Below, in pieces: positions 1-11,336 of a stretch of DNA of 64,000 nucleotides. The DNA comes from Cyathus striatus (lineage: Eukaryota > Basidiomycota > Agaricomycetes > Agaricales > Nidulariaceae), in assembly GCA_025738555.1 (NCBI GenBank), contig JAOVFP010000001.1, positions 3,782,001 to 3,846,000 of the forward strand, written 5' to 3'. A program made the translations under genes and the position numbers. The notes below the pieces were generated by a model. It worked only from the letters and a program-made list of their open reading frames with translations, made no database searches and had not been told where the DNA came from. Numbering within the stretch: position 1 is the stretch's first letter; each line of letters starts with the position of its first letter.

Positions 1-231
1 TGATTCGCACGGGTGGTGTGTTGTTTATTGGCCTGGGATGCAAACATGACATTCTATGAACAGTCTATGAATTTACAACAGCTAACGGAGAGGACAGAAA
101 TTAAGCGATGAGATTGACAGCTTCCACCAACACCACCACCACGACATGTACCCCGTCTCATCTCTAGATATATCCTGTGTCCCATACACCATCACCACCA
201 CCACCCACGCTCACTCCCCGCCGTCCACAGG
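1..231. other. 5' flank of the F-box gene; no gene of its own seen
   Basis: No supported coding region. The stretch 180-420 is C/T-rich and gives Pro/Ser-rich frames by composition. An ATG at 146 lies in a different frame from the F-box. A splice from a GT at 148 to the AG at 229-230 would join AT to G and build a start codon directly in the F-box frame. This is the only simple route from a local ATG that I found, and it is a guess. Confidence 0.35.
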
Positions 232-2151
232 CCCTTTCGCACCCCCCAAACCCCCCGCTCCATTTCCTGCTCCCCCCTCTCTGCCCTCCCCGTCGAAATA
301 TGGCTCAACATCCTCCCCTTCCTCCCCTCCGACGACCTCCACACCGTCTCCCTCGTCTCCTCCCTCTTTCGCTCCATCGCCCAGCCACTCCTCTTCACTA
401 CCCTTGACATCTCCCCCTTCTTTCTCACCTACAACACCACCCGTCCCATACTGCGTCCGAATGCATACCTCGACCGCACCAAGGGCCGTGTCGCACTCTA
501 CCAGCAGCCTCACATCGCACATGCCGTCCAGCATGTCTGGGTATCGCCTTACAGCCGTCGTGGCTTTCCTCCCCGTAATAACCGAGACCACTTGGACCCT
601 AGCGAACTCATCCAACTCATAATCGATGCACTGCCCTCCTTCCCCAACCTCGACACTCTCTCCTGGCACTGCACCGATTTCAAGCCAGAGTGGTGGGCCG
701 TCATCACACGCATTCCCCTCAAACGTCTCTGGCTCAACTCCTGCGCCGTAAAGTACCCTGCACCCCCCCTCCCCTCTATCACCCACCTCGACCTCGACCA
801 CTGGGCCTGGGAAGGTCAGGTCACCAACCACATCTCCATACACGAGGAGCGCTCCAATGGCGTCCATGCCTCCCTCCTCCCCCTCGTTGTCCACCCGGAC
901 GCCATTGCTTCCATTTCCGTTCCTAGGATCGATACCGCCTTGAGGCTCTTAATGGCGATCCACAAGTCATTTCCCCCGTATCCATCAAGTGCTTCCTGCT
1001 CCCTGAAGAGCCTCACCCTTCCCTTTCCCGCCCTGGCTTCCGCCATCTTTATTCCCGCCCTCCAGCGCTGTCCCAACCTCGAAATGCTCCGCCTCCTCCC
1101 ACCCATGGACGTCTCGTCCCCGCAGCAGGACTTTCCCCTCGGTCCCATTCCACGCGACTGCATTCCCCGTCTCCGCTCCTTCGAAGGCCCCTACACACGC
1201 CTCTTGGATTTCGCCGTCAGCCGCCACATCCACGATCTCATCCTATGGGGCTTTGACGACCTCCCTGCCCAGTGCGACGCCGCTGCCCTCGTGGACACCC
1301 TCCACGTGTTGGCCCCCATGGACAAGGAGGGAAAGGCCGTGCGCGTCCTCAAGGTCGCCATGCTAACCATCACCGTGAGCTTCATGCGCTGCCTCGAGCA
1401 TTTCGAGGACCTCAGGGAGGTCGAGATTGAGAGTCTTGATGGCCCGCTCAGGTGTGGTGGCTATTCGCCTTCCCAGAAGAATTATCCCTTCGAGTTTGAT
1501 TCCAAGTCTCCCATAAGTGTAAGCTGGTCCATCGCATGTTCCATGTGAGGCTAACCTTGTTGATAGCTCCTCTTCTGCATTCTCCGAGACATCGATCTTC
1601 CACCTCATCTCACCCATCTCACCATCCGCACACGCCTCAACAGCGGCGACCAAGATTCAGCCCAACAAAAGAACATTGTCGCGCTCTTCATCGAGGGGCT
1701 CGCCGCGCGCCATACCGCACTCTGTAAAGTCGAAATCGGATGGGGCATATACTGGACAGGGAGGTTCATCGCCACCTGGGAGCGCATCAACCCCACCGAC
1801 CGTGCAATTTCCGCAGTAACCAGCCACGATGAACAAATCAAACTCATGCTCCAGTCTTCGCAAGTCGATGACACCGAGCGGGACTCGATGGACTCGGGGT
1901 ACCATTCCATCCAGAGCTCGCTTGCGTCATGTTTGGATTCGTATCCTTCCCAACGGACGCTCGTAACCCATGCCATGCTTCCGCTGGGCAAGCTGACGTT
2001 TACCGAGCACCGGAGACGGACAGTGACAATGTGCGCACCAAGTGGAGACAGTTGGATGTACGTTGGCTCTGGGGAAGTCCGGAACGACCGGTGGTTCCAG
2101 AAGCTGGCCAGTCGGCTGAGAGGGGTCGTGAAGCGCTATTTAAGGATATAA
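232..2151 (+). CDS. F-box protein with leucine-rich-like body
   Basis: F-box proteins bind Skp1 in SCF ubiquitin ligases and recruit substrates; which substrate this one recruits cannot be told. The frame is open from about 118 to 1518, and an F-box helix pattern (LPVEIWLNILPFLP, then HTVSLVSSLFRSIAQPLLF) begins near 283. The rest is a long body with recurring leucine-rich segments such as FPNLDTLSWHC and LKRLWLNSC, about 620 residues in all. One intron is clear: GTAAGC at 1519 to AG at 1566, after which the same frame runs to TAA at 2151. The first exon is unresolved because no in-frame ATG lies upstream of the F-box; the coordinate given is the first base after the nearest acceptor. The C-terminal exon includes an SSL/DSGYHS low-complexity segment. 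The F-box call is solid, the start is weak. Confidence 0.72.
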
Positions 2152-2353
2152 GGTTGGAACTGCGTTTATATTCTAGAGTTGGTTGCTTAATTCTTGTTGA
2201 TTGGCTTTCTTTTTCATACTGCTTTTATGTATTATTTTGCCTACACCACCTACCTTACACGCATTTGTTCACGTACATACCCCTTACCTTGCAATGAAAC
2301 GACCTTTAGCTTTGCAATAACTTGTATATGATGGATATCTAGATCTACAATTA

Positions 2354-3744
2354 CTACTCGAGAGCAAGCTTCTCATCCGAAACCTTTTCATGTTTCTCTT
2401 CTCCAAAGAACATATGCCACAGTTCAGGACCATCACGAATAATTGCCTAGTAGTTTCAGTTAGAAACGAAGATTGCAAGGCTGAACGACATACAATGACC
2501 ACTTCAACCGCAATGAGGGCAATGATGATCAGTTCCATCGAGTGTCCGGATTTCTACCGACACGTCAGACAAAGGTGTTGATCTGGCAGAAAGAAACATA
2601 CCTCAGTGAGCAGTTGCCTAAGCATAGATTGGATATCGGCAGCATAGGTAATCTTATCGTTCACCGATGAAGTGCGCAATTTGACTTCGAGAGCACTGCT
2701 TACAGACTTGAAGTAGCCTGTTATACTGTTAGAAGAGAAGATAAGTATGCCGAGCAGTAGTACATACGTTCGAGAGTTGGTTCAGCCCAGTAAAAGTCAG
2801 GAACATCGCTGAAATTCTCCCTGTTAAGGTTGAGACCCTGCCTGAACTTCATCAACTCGCCCAGCTTCTTGATCAGCTGCTTTCTTCCCATGCCAGGTTT
2901 CCCTGTCTGAGCCAAAGTATGAGGAAGAAGCGCCATAGACGCGAGATATTCCTCCAGAGATTCTTCAAGAGCCGACAGAGCAGTAGACCGAGAGAGAGCT
3001 TGGGAGAATGCGTATCGTGCTAGAAGGGTTTCTTCAGGAAACGCCATAGGTGGGAATTTGGAAGGAAGGAGTTGGGGTTCGTTCAAAGGCTGCGTCTGGC
3101 CGAGAATTATCAAGTCACCCTGTAATCGCGTCTCCCTAATGGAACACATCAGTCAAGCACCGAAACGACCAACCAAACGCACCACCTAACTCGATAGGGT
3201 CAACAACAAACTCCAGTTCCTCCGTCTCTGGCTCGGACAGAGGCGACACCTCCATTCCGGGTGCCTTGGTAATCACCTCCTCGGCGAATTTTAACGCGTC
3301 TTGGTGACCCAGTCCCCAGCACACGAAGCTACCATTGGCAAACACAAAGATTTCGCCTTCCTTTCCTTTAGGTCCCCACTTTGGTACCCACCATGACTCG
3401 TGGAGTGTCTGAGAGCGCGGGGGGAGGTCGGGATGGCCACGGAGACGCGAGAGGAGATATCGCTCAGCTGTTGCTAGAGTAAATACTGTTTGGATGTCGC
3501 CTCGTGTTGGAGTGGGGTTGGCCCGAATGGGAAGTGATTCAGAGGCGGAGCGACGGAGGGGAGTGGTGGCTTTTGGTTTAGGTTTGGGGTCTGAGAGAGG
3601 ATTTTCGACTGCCGGTGGTTTGGAAGCAAACGTGCGCCCGACTATTACGGTCATTGGGAGTGTCCTGAAATGGTTGACGGCTGCAGGCCTGTTTCTGCAG
3701 AGATTTGAGAGCAGAAAGTTGGATCCTGAATGAAATAATTTCAT
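2354..3744 (-). CDS. RMND1/Rmd1-type DUF155 mitochondrial inner-membrane protein
   Basis: Members of this family (human RMND1; yeast Rmd1, Rmd8, Sif2/Sif3 relatives) are usually mitochondrial or endomembrane proteins; RMND1 supports mitochondrial translation. The N-terminus is basic and Arg/Ser-rich like a mitochondrial presequence. The DUF155 core follows: FVFANGSFVCWGL, GDLIILG, the helical ALEESLEEYL region, FYWAEPTLER, then ALEVKLRTSSVNDKITYAAD. A C-terminal membrane helix (MELIIIALIAVEVVIV) and a short charged tail close it. Splicing fits GA|GTTAGG at 3190 to AG at 3136, giving PIE-ETRLQGD, and later introns near 2765-2715, 2610-2540 and 2480-2445. The open frame continues upstream to an ATG at 3921, but those 59 codons are poorly protein-like and the first 18 lie in an inverted repeat, so the ATG at 3744 is preferred. 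Confidence 0.8.
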
Positions 3745-3866
3745 CTTCACCAGGTCGAAACTCGAAAGTTGGGAGGAGCCGCTGAATTTTGAAACCTGCG
3801 CAAGACAACGCGACTTGTTCGGCACCATCACGTGTAGTAACCGATCTTCAACGGGGCGACTTGAAA

Positions 3867-4452
3867 TTACAGCAGTTTGCAAAAAGGTTGGCACTCGCGC
3901 GCGTGAACAAAATGTAAACATTCATAATTAATAATGTGATCGAGCTAAGTACCTGCCGTTTTGGGCCGAACGCTCTGGTTGAGACTCATTCCGCCCAAAT
4001 ACTTATTCCTGCTACTCTCTAACTAACTTCACTCCCCTGGCCAATCTCTAACATACATAATCAACACATAACATGGGTTACCTCGCCGTATCAAACAATG
4101 TCAAATGAGCTGCAATAAATAAGTATCTTGGATACGTTCATTGCTGGCCGATTGCGGCAGTGTGTGACAACATAAGTATCATGGCTTGATCATGGCCATA
4201 AGAAAAGTTAGATGCAGATGTTTTAAATGTTTTAAAGCGCATAGCGCATAGATAGAATGTATGCCTGGAGAATAATATATAGATGGGAAGGGTACAACAG
4301 TACAAAAACGCGAGGTGAACCAAGATGGAATGAGTTTCAACCAGAGCATTCGGCCCAAAACGGCAGGTACTTAGCTCGATCACATTATTAATTATGAATG
4401 TTTACATTTTGTTCACGCGCGCGAGTGCCAACCTTTTTGCAAACTGCTGTAA
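3867..4452. repeat. 126-bp near-perfect inverted repeat around a 334-bp centre
   Basis: Bases 3867-3992 and the reverse complement of 4327-4452 agree at 124 of 126 positions by eye; the two differences lie near the inner ends (GAACGCTC/GAATGCTC and TTGAGACT/TTGAAACT). The 334-bp centre is AT-rich and has no supported gene. No target-site duplication is evident: the left flank reads GACTTGAAA, the right ACCGAGTTC. The left arm covers the 5' flank of the RMND1-type gene, including the upstream ATG at 3921. The right arm therefore carries the same promoter-proximal sequence facing the kinase-like gene. It may be a fold-back or MITE-like element, or a local inverted duplication. Confidence 0.9.
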
Positions 4453-4785
4453 ACCGAGTTCATCCAGGTGCCTCTGCGATTTGCTCTTTGTCGAGGTCCG
4501 GAGCTTCTGCCACAAATATCATACGCTATACTCTCGATCTTCTGAAAATCATCTAATCAGCATGAAACCCCATGGTAGCTGTAAATACTAAATTGTGTGC
4601 ACTTGTGAGTACACCGCTATTATCTAGCTTTTCCCATTATTTTGAGCCTCCAGAGCGAATATCTTCCATCTCATTTCGTTGTAAGTACTTCCACCGATGT
4701 GGGTCCACATATATATTTGTTTTGGATCAATCAGCTGCAATATTTGATGCTTGCGTTACTGACCGTCTCTTCCATCCTTGCTATA

Positions 4786-6087
4786 ATGTCTACGACGAAC
4801 GCTGCAAATAACGACCGTGTGCATCTCATTAATCAAGGCTTCGGCCGTGCTGCAGCAATTGGAAACCGACTGGACAGAGGCGAATCTTTCTGGCGAAACC
4901 AGGAACGATGGCTGAAAGCTGCTGGATATGTTTTGCGTCCACGTTATCAGACTGAGTGGGTGCCATCATGGCAATCAAGTAGAGACTTGTCCAAAAGTGA
5001 GGATTCAGTACAGCCATTTGTGAGCAATTTCACTCCGTCTTTTTCTGTCTGCAGCCGTGCTGAGGATAAAGGCAGGGAGTTTCTTTAATAGATGCCATCC
5101 GTGAATTAGACGGAACGCGAGTTATGATGAAAAGGGTTCATTCAGATTACTCTCCAAGAGAAATAGACATCGCAACTCTATTTTCATCTGAGCCTCTTGC
5201 ATCTGATGCACGAAACCATTGCATTCCGATTTATGAAGTTCTGCAGCTACCTGAGGACAACGACTACAGAATTTTGGTGATACCCTTCTTGCTGAAGTTC
5301 GATGATCCTCCTTTCAAGTGTCTTGGAGAAGTGGTGGAGTTTTTGAAACAGCTGCTCGAGGTATGCATTTCGTACCACTGTCATTACTGTAGATTGACCT
5401 CTTACTTCTGTAGGGTTTACAGTTTATGCACCAGCAGAATGTTGCCCATGGGTGCGTTAATATAATACTCGACTTGGGTGCTGTATCTTGTCTAATTCTT
5501 ACATACAGCGATGTGAAGATAAACAATATCATGTCCGATACGCTCTCTCTGTTTGAGGTTCCTCCACATCCAGTATTCCCCACTATAATGACCTTTTCTG
5601 GAAGCCACGAACGGAAACTTACGTCAAATCGGCTGCAAAAGTCTATAAATCATTATCTTGTGGACTTCGGGTTATCATATATTCATCATCCAGGAAGTCT
5701 TCGACTGCAAGACCCTGGCTATGGTGGAAACCGTACTGTCCCTGAATTCCAAAATAATGCAGCTGAGCTCTGTGATCCATTCGCAGTGGATGTGTACTGT
5801 ATGGGTGATTTCATGTGCACTCGCTTTCGAAAGGTATATAAGTGCATATGTTATCTTAAATTAGATTTAATTTATTGTTGCAGGGGGAGCGTAAATCTCC
5901 TGCCTTCAGGAGACTAGAGTTCATGAATGACCTGATTGCTGATATGGTCAAGGAGGACCCAACGAAGCGCCCCACAATAGATGAGGCCGTAGAACGGTTC
6001 TCGCAAATAGTCAACCATCTAAGCAAGTGGAAACTGATGTCTAGAGCCGCCACTGTAATGAACCTGAAAGAATCATCAAGAACGTGA
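4786..6087 (+). CDS. Agaricomycete kinase-like protein, HGD in place of HRD
   Basis: Belongs to the expanded kinase-like families of mushroom-forming fungi whose N-termini carry the FW..Q.WL...GY.LRPRY pattern, visible here as RGESFWRNQERWL then GYVLRPRYQTEWVPSW. Exons: 4786-5019, 5076-5360, then from about 5414 with further introns; the last runs to TGA at 6087. The second exon has DGTRVMMKRV, where the lysine may serve as the beta-3 lysine, and there is no glycine-rich loop. The catalytic-loop region reads QQNVAHGDVKINNIM once the intron after GCCCATGG is removed: the Arg of HRD is Gly, while Asp and the downstream Asn remain. DFG is intact (LVDFGLSY), and the lobe ends with DPTKRPTIDEAV. 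An active kinase is possible but the missing Arg is unusual. The ATG at 4786 is preferred over 4642 because the conserved N-terminus begins there. Confidence 0.78.
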
Positions 6088-6397
6088 AATATTGGATAGG
6101 TCTTTAATGAAGAGCGCGTTTTTTTTAGAAAGATAGGCTGAAAGCGCCACTGAGACGGCAGTGTTGGAGATCACTAGCATAGTCCTCGAGTGCGGTTGGA
6201 TCAGTGAATTGGAGAAGCTCAGAGAAATGTTGCTTCGTTATCAAGATGTACCAGCAAGCCTAACAACTTCAAAGGTTTGCCCGTGATGGTAGCCGTTAAT
6301 CGTGGATTGTAGAAATACATCATACAAGCTGTTACACTCCTTTTCGCAATCCTACATGCTTCTCAGAAACCCCCTTTCCGTCTCAAATCTAGGTCGA
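6088..6397. other. Intergenic, convergent 3' ends
   Basis: Lies between the ends of the kinase-like gene (plus) and the biotin ligase (minus). No coding region, repeat or RNA gene seen. Confidence 0.6.
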
Positions 6398-8486
6398 TTA
6401 TGACTTAGTCTTAATCATTCCAGCCATGAGATCGAAGCTATTCCCGTCGGGTTGCAGATCAATGTAACCTTCGTCCCCTTCATATGACCACCCTGATCGT
6501 TCAGGGATCGTTCTCAGCAACCCATGGTCTGGCGTAATGCCAACGATGCGCGCTTGCGTCGGTGGGCTTGTTGTCGTCAAAGTAACAGGTTGATCTCTGT
6601 TCGGTCGTGAGTAAGAGTTAGATTGAGAAACAGAACAGCAGACTTACGAGTGTAACCATCTCTTTAGATATAAATTCATAAATGGGTCGAAGGAACCATG
6701 CTCCGACACGAATTTGTTCCACATAGACTCGAATTTGGCCATTATGGCCGCTGCAGTCTTTTCAATCGTCAATATCTTTCGTTCTTCAGGAGTCAAAAGC
6801 TGGGCAACAGAAGTGATGGGCGGCGAGTTCAGTAAGTTTAAGCCACAACCTTTCAAGGAACATCAGCGACACATTGTGTTCGTTAAAGCTTATCTTACCG
6901 ATAATAACATCTACGTTCCCACCCAGAAAGTTTGTACTAACAAGCACACCGCCAATCTTTTTCTTCTCGTCCTGAGCTCCGACAAGTGCGTAAATGTCAT
7001 TTGGCCACTTAAGCCTCACTCTGTCTGCCCTATTACCTAGAATGGAATGGAAAGCTTCGACCACAGCCGTTGCAAATAGATACTGAATGAACACGAGCTT
7101 GTTCGCAGGAAGCTGAGAAAGAGAAACACGAAGAAGGATGGAAAATTGAAGGCACCCTGTAGGAGAGAGCCAGATGTTGCTTCCGCGCCCACGGCCTGCA
7201 AGTTGGTACGATGCGAGAGAGAGGATTGGTGGAGGGAGGGAAGCAAGAAGGTGAGGATTTCTGCTTTATCATCAATATGCGTCTAACAAGGGACGATGAT
7301 GAGACACGGACTTGTCAAGCATCGTCTGCGTGCTTGTTACAGCTTCGCTGTATAATAACGCCTCACCGATACCCCATTTCCCTGACTCGTCCTGACAACC
7401 CTCGGCTTCCCGAAAGTCCGAAAGGGCGATATAAAAGGCACTATGGTCGAACAAGGGGGTAATGTTATGCTTGGGGATCTGGCCATCTGGGTATACGATG
7501 ACATGCTTTGGCTGCCAGGTCAAAGGATCGGTAGGTCCCTCAGTGGTCGGACTCCTTTCGCGTAACAATTCTTCACCTTCGCTAGCAGGACTGAAGTGGA
7601 ACGTGTCGTTTGCATCTTCTAAAGTCTTTAGTTCTGATCCATGACCTGGAGCAGCGAGAGAACTCAGAATCTGCGACACAATAGTTGGTTTCGACGGGAT
7701 CGATGTAAGGAGTTGAGGGAGAGGGTTGCGGATTATCCTCTCTGGTTCAGCAGGGAGTAGGATACCAAGTTGCAAAAGAGTATTCCTGAGTATGCTATTT
7801 CTATCATTCTCGCAGAGATCGACATCGTAAGTCACAGGTGATCTCTCAAGGGCAGTCTTTGCAGGCTCTTGAGTTAATGGCAACTCCAAACTAGGAGCCC
7901 AGATAGCAATTTTTCCACGACCGACATCGAAGATAATTCCAGCGATTGAGCCAACTTCATTATTCTGTGAATACCTAGCTAGAATGGTGATGCCTTGCCA
8001 TGCTTCAAAGCCGTCGAAGGGGTTGGTGCCTATTTCACAAACAGCACCGGAGAGATGTCCGTCTGATAAACTGAGATTTACTAACTCGGGATCTTGAATC
8101 TTGCCACCACCATGTAACAGAGGATAGATATAGCTGTTGGTGACTTTATCGAAGAATCTCAGAGGTTGTGATGGACTAGATCCGAGTGTTATGCTCCCTC
8201 CGCCAAATCCACGAGGAGTACACTCCGCACCGCTTCCCAATGCTAGATAAGCACCTCCTTCGTCGACATAATCCTGAATGACTTTGGCTGCCGGCGAGAC
8301 GAAACGATCGTGGCAGCGGGGGAAGACGAGCAACGCGCATGTCGCTGCCCAGGGTTCGGAACTTAGTGTCTTTAAAGTTATTGGTTGAACTGTGTAGTGA
8401 GGGAGGAGAATGGATCGTAATGAGGTGAGAGTATAATTTAAGGAGGATTGATGAACCTCAGGGCCAGAGTAGACGAGGACGTTCAT
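6398..8486 (-). CDS. BPL1: Biotin-[acetyl-CoA carboxylase/pyruvate carboxylase] protein ligase
   Basis: Makes biotinyl-5'-AMP from biotin and ATP and attaches biotin to the conserved lysine of carboxylases. The N-terminal part, beginning MNVLVYSGPEV at 8486, is the glutamine-amidotransferase-like BPL_N domain of eukaryotic ligases (VDEGGAYLALGSGAEC). The catalytic domain follows: EALLYSEAVTSTQTML, then the nucleotide/biotin loop AGRGRGSNIWLSPTG near 7200, the VRLKWPNDIYAL motif near 7020, and KIGGVLVSTNFLGG. The C-terminal domain contains ITPDHGLLRTIPERSG and ends at TAA 6398-6400. Introns interrupt the catalytic region between about 7275 and 6600. The upstream frame to 8561 adds 25 residues (MCVLTGS...) without family support, so the ATG at 8486 is used. 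It is divergent from the F-box gene at 8659 with about 170 bp between. Confidence 0.9.
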
Positions 8487-8658
8487 GGCGCTTAGTTTCA
8501 GCTTTCGACGTAAGTCGATGGGGGCGACACAATCACAACATGATCCAGTAAGTACACACACTGACTAATCCTCTACAGTAACACTTCAATTTCAAAGTAT
8601 CAAAAATTTAAATTTCACTATCACTGCTCGTGCTCTTTCCAGAAATTCCACCATACCC

Positions 8659-9381
8659 ATGGTTATTCCTGAAGAACTCCTACTAGAAATATTTTCTCGC
8701 CTCCCACTCGTGGGTATTATTCACGCCCGCAGCGTCTGCAAACACTGGCGACAGACCGTCCTCCTTGCAGATATTCATCCTCCTCGCGTCAAGTTGTACG
8801 AATTCTATCTCATGTGTATATCCTCAGATATATTCCAAGAGTCCCGCAAGTCCTTCCTCCCAAGACTAATTCCATTTAATCGAAAAGCATATATCGAGAA
8901 CTTGGAACGTCAATATCCCTACATCCCAGATGAATTTGTATGCTGGATACTAGAATGGCCAGCGAAAGCGATCACCAGCTATTATTGGCCTGGCCTTCTT
9001 TGCAAAGTTGACGAAAATAGCGAAGATTCAGGATCAAACGCGTTGGGATGCTCTTCTCCTACAGTTGAGACCATAGCCAGCTACGAACTTGAAAATGGCA
9101 CAATGGGTCATATTCGAGGTCTTAAAGTGGTGAACGTGGTCGGTATGAGAGAAGCTTGGATTGTATTCGATGCGTCTCGAGAAGACATTTTGGGAACTGT
9201 CGTCGAGATTGGCATGTACATTCTAGAGGTGGATAACGGGAATATCAAGGGGAGAAATGCAAGTAGCTGGACAGAGTGGCAACAAAGAGAGCTGGAGAAT
9301 TTGGATGCCTGGGCTAGATCTTCGATGCGCCATATCGTAGACGTCATGCGAAGACACGATCAACATCAAGCGACAACATAA
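8659..9381 (+). CDS. F-box protein, paralogue A
   Basis: A single-exon gene of 240 residues. The first 40 residues form an F-box (PEELLLEIFSRLPLVGII, then SVCKHWRQTVLLADI). Beyond that is a domain with ERQYPYIPDEFVCWILEWPAKAI and an ending TEWQQRELENLDAW that I do not match to a named family. A clear paralogue lies at 15434-16141 on the same strand, with the same length, order and motifs. It probably acts as a substrate adaptor of an SCF complex, by family. No signal peptide or membrane segment. The start is the first ATG, two residues before the F-box helix, as in the paralogue. Confidence 0.8.
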   Translation: MVIPEELLLEIFSRLPLVGIIHARSVCKHWRQTVLLADIHPPRVKLYEFYLMCISSDIFQESRKSFLPRLIPFNRKAYIENLERQYPYIPDEFVCWILEWPAKAITSYYWPGLLCKVDENSEDSGSNALGCSSPTVETIASYELENGTMGHIRGLKVVNVVGMREAWIVFDASREDILGTVVEIGMYILEVDNGNIKGRNASSWTEWQQRELENLDAWARSSMRHIVDVMRRHDQHQATT

Positions 9382-10383
9382 CTTTTGGCATCGAATTTCC
9401 GGTCTATTGGCAACACTGTTACCCCAGGTTACTCCTCGAAATTACGAAAAACAATGCAGACCAAAAAATACTAGTAATTATAATTGAAGGTGTATACATC
9501 GATGATCCCAGTTGCCATTTGGTCGTCTATGGTTCGCTCGTGCTTGAAAGTAAAGAGGGAAAAATATCATGTCAATCCAGTCGGGACTCCGCCCTTGCAG
9601 GATTTCTAATAAAATCCTCAACACAATGTCAGGTTTGAGTAAAGTATCGCAGCCTTTCTTCACTTGAATTTAATCAGGGAATGTTGTTGCAAACATCATA
9701 TGTAGTAAAATGTGTTACGAAGGCCGGACACAGCAGTCAGTTACATATTTGATCGTATGCAAGACCAGAAAACTTCGCATCTTTGCTATGTATTCCTCGA
9801 GCACAGTTCTACGGGTAGATCCTCGGTGTCAATTGTTGTGACGACTGCAACGTTTAATCTGTACAATCGCGCCTATGGTATTCCGGGGCCATCTTTCCCT
9901 GCACCGAGCCTCGGTAGGCTTATGCATATCACAGATCATGTGTACTTGACGATGATAGACCAAAGTTTTCGACTTAGTGGCGGCCAATTACCGGAGAAGA
10001 GTACAGAATTCATGACAAGCTTCTCCCTTCTCTTCAGACTTCTCTTAGCAGCCAAGACTTTTGCTGGTTGCTTCGCAATTGGGTTTTTGGATACACCCCC
10101 GCTGTTGAAGTGATATCCATCTCGTTCTTGTGGCCAGTGGGTTTGTACTGTGGGTCCAAATATGGGATAGATAGATTTGTTAAGTTGATCGTTGAAAGTT
10201 AACGTTGAAATTTAAATTTGAAACGCTGATGTTTGAAGCTAGTGTGACTTGAGTGTGACCGTAACTCACTCACTCTGAACACGTTAGCTCCACGTCACGG
10301 ATCGTGAACATAACGATCATGACCTTAAAGTTAAACACATATTTATCGACGCATGGAAAGCACGTACTCACTCTGCCTCCACC
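9382..10383. other. Intergenic, about 1 kb
   Basis: Two modest open frames occur (minus 9478-9663 and plus 9712-10113), with no recognisable domain and no splice pattern. I see no repeat, RNA gene or element end. Confidence 0.5.
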
Positions 10384-11336
10384 ATGTCTCGAGTCGAGCT
10401 CGCAAAGATTCCTGCCCTCACATTCTATAAGGATGCATATACGGCAGCTCGCAGAACCTCCCCAATTCCGCAACTCGTTTGCCATGGCTATCCCTGTAAA
10501 CTATACCAACCTGAAGTTATTCGATGCACCAATTTAGGCGGGTCAGGTACTGATGTCGACTGGAAGGTACGTATGTTTCCTGGTTCTTTCAGCTTCTCGT
10601 GTTCACAACGGAGAAAGTGTGAAGCAGACCTTCCGGAGTCCTTGCGATTCGGGAAAGTTGATGTCTCATGCGAAGGATGGTCACGTCCAGGCGATAATTA
10701 CGTACTGAAAGGCTCGTGTTCTCTGGATTACAGGCTTGTTCAGGTTCCGGGGACCTTAAGGAACTCAGATGGGCCTAAGTTTCAAGGCGAGCATTGCCCC
10801 CTTTCCGCTCTACAATCTCTCCTTACATAGTAGCATATTCAGACTATGACTGGGCAGCAATAACATTCTGGGTGCTCTGGATTGGTTTTCTTGCATTTAT
10901 ATTATACAACTTTGTCCTTTCGTGTTTCCGTCGCGACAGTAGTTCATCGCAGGGGCGTCAGTCACCTTCCGGTCCACGACCAGGTGGAGGATTCGGCTCT
11001 GGATGGTTCCCTGGGACGAATGATGACACAACTGGCCCTCCACCTCCGTATTCGAAAACCCCTACCAATCAAGCAGAACCTGGGTGGAGACCAGGATTTT
11101 GGACGGGGGCATTTCTAGGCGGCGTCGCTAATCATCTATGGAATGGTCGTCGTCAAACTGACCCTCATACTCCAACATGGGATTGGGAGCGAGAGCGAGT
11201 TGCTCCTAGAGCACCATTGTTCAGCGCACCTAGACGCAGGACGACGTTATATAATGATGATGACCGAGGAGAGGGAAGTTCAAACCTAGGAGCCATGCGA
11301 TCGAGTACAGGATTTGGTGGTTCAAATGTTCGATGA
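10384..11336 (+). CDS. SARAF/TMEM66-like ER membrane protein
   Basis: SARAF (TMEM66) is an ER membrane protein that dampens store-operated calcium entry in animals; the fungal role is inferred only. The start MSRVELAKIPALTFYKDAYT and the following AARRTSPIPQLVCHG and CKLYQPEVIRCTNLGG match the family's conserved luminal N-terminus. After an intron (GTACGT near 10567, AG about 10617) come CEADLPESLRFGKVDVSCEGWS and LKGSCSLDYRL, rich in paired cysteines. One membrane helix follows (ITFWVLWIGFLAFILYNFVL), then a cytosolic tail rich in Gly, Pro and Ser with GFWTGAFLGGVANHLWN, ending with TGA at 11336. The second splice, around 10750-10825, was not resolved: no donor/acceptor pair keeps frame convincingly. 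No N-terminal signal peptide is visible in the predicted start exon. Confidence 0.82.

Noticed and set aside
146..622. Open frame of 158 codons from ATG 146
   Set aside because: Pro/Ser-rich by C/T-rich composition; the true frame carries the F-box and runs in a different register.
211..894. 227-codon minus frame opposite the first F-box gene
   Set aside because: Shadow of the F-box gene; Gly/Glu/Val-rich translation typical of an antisense frame.
3494..3733. Plus frame opposite the RMND1-type gene
   Set aside because: Antisense shadow of a conserved exon; no family features.
9712..10113. 133-codon plus frame
   Set aside because: No domain, no conserved motif and no splice context.
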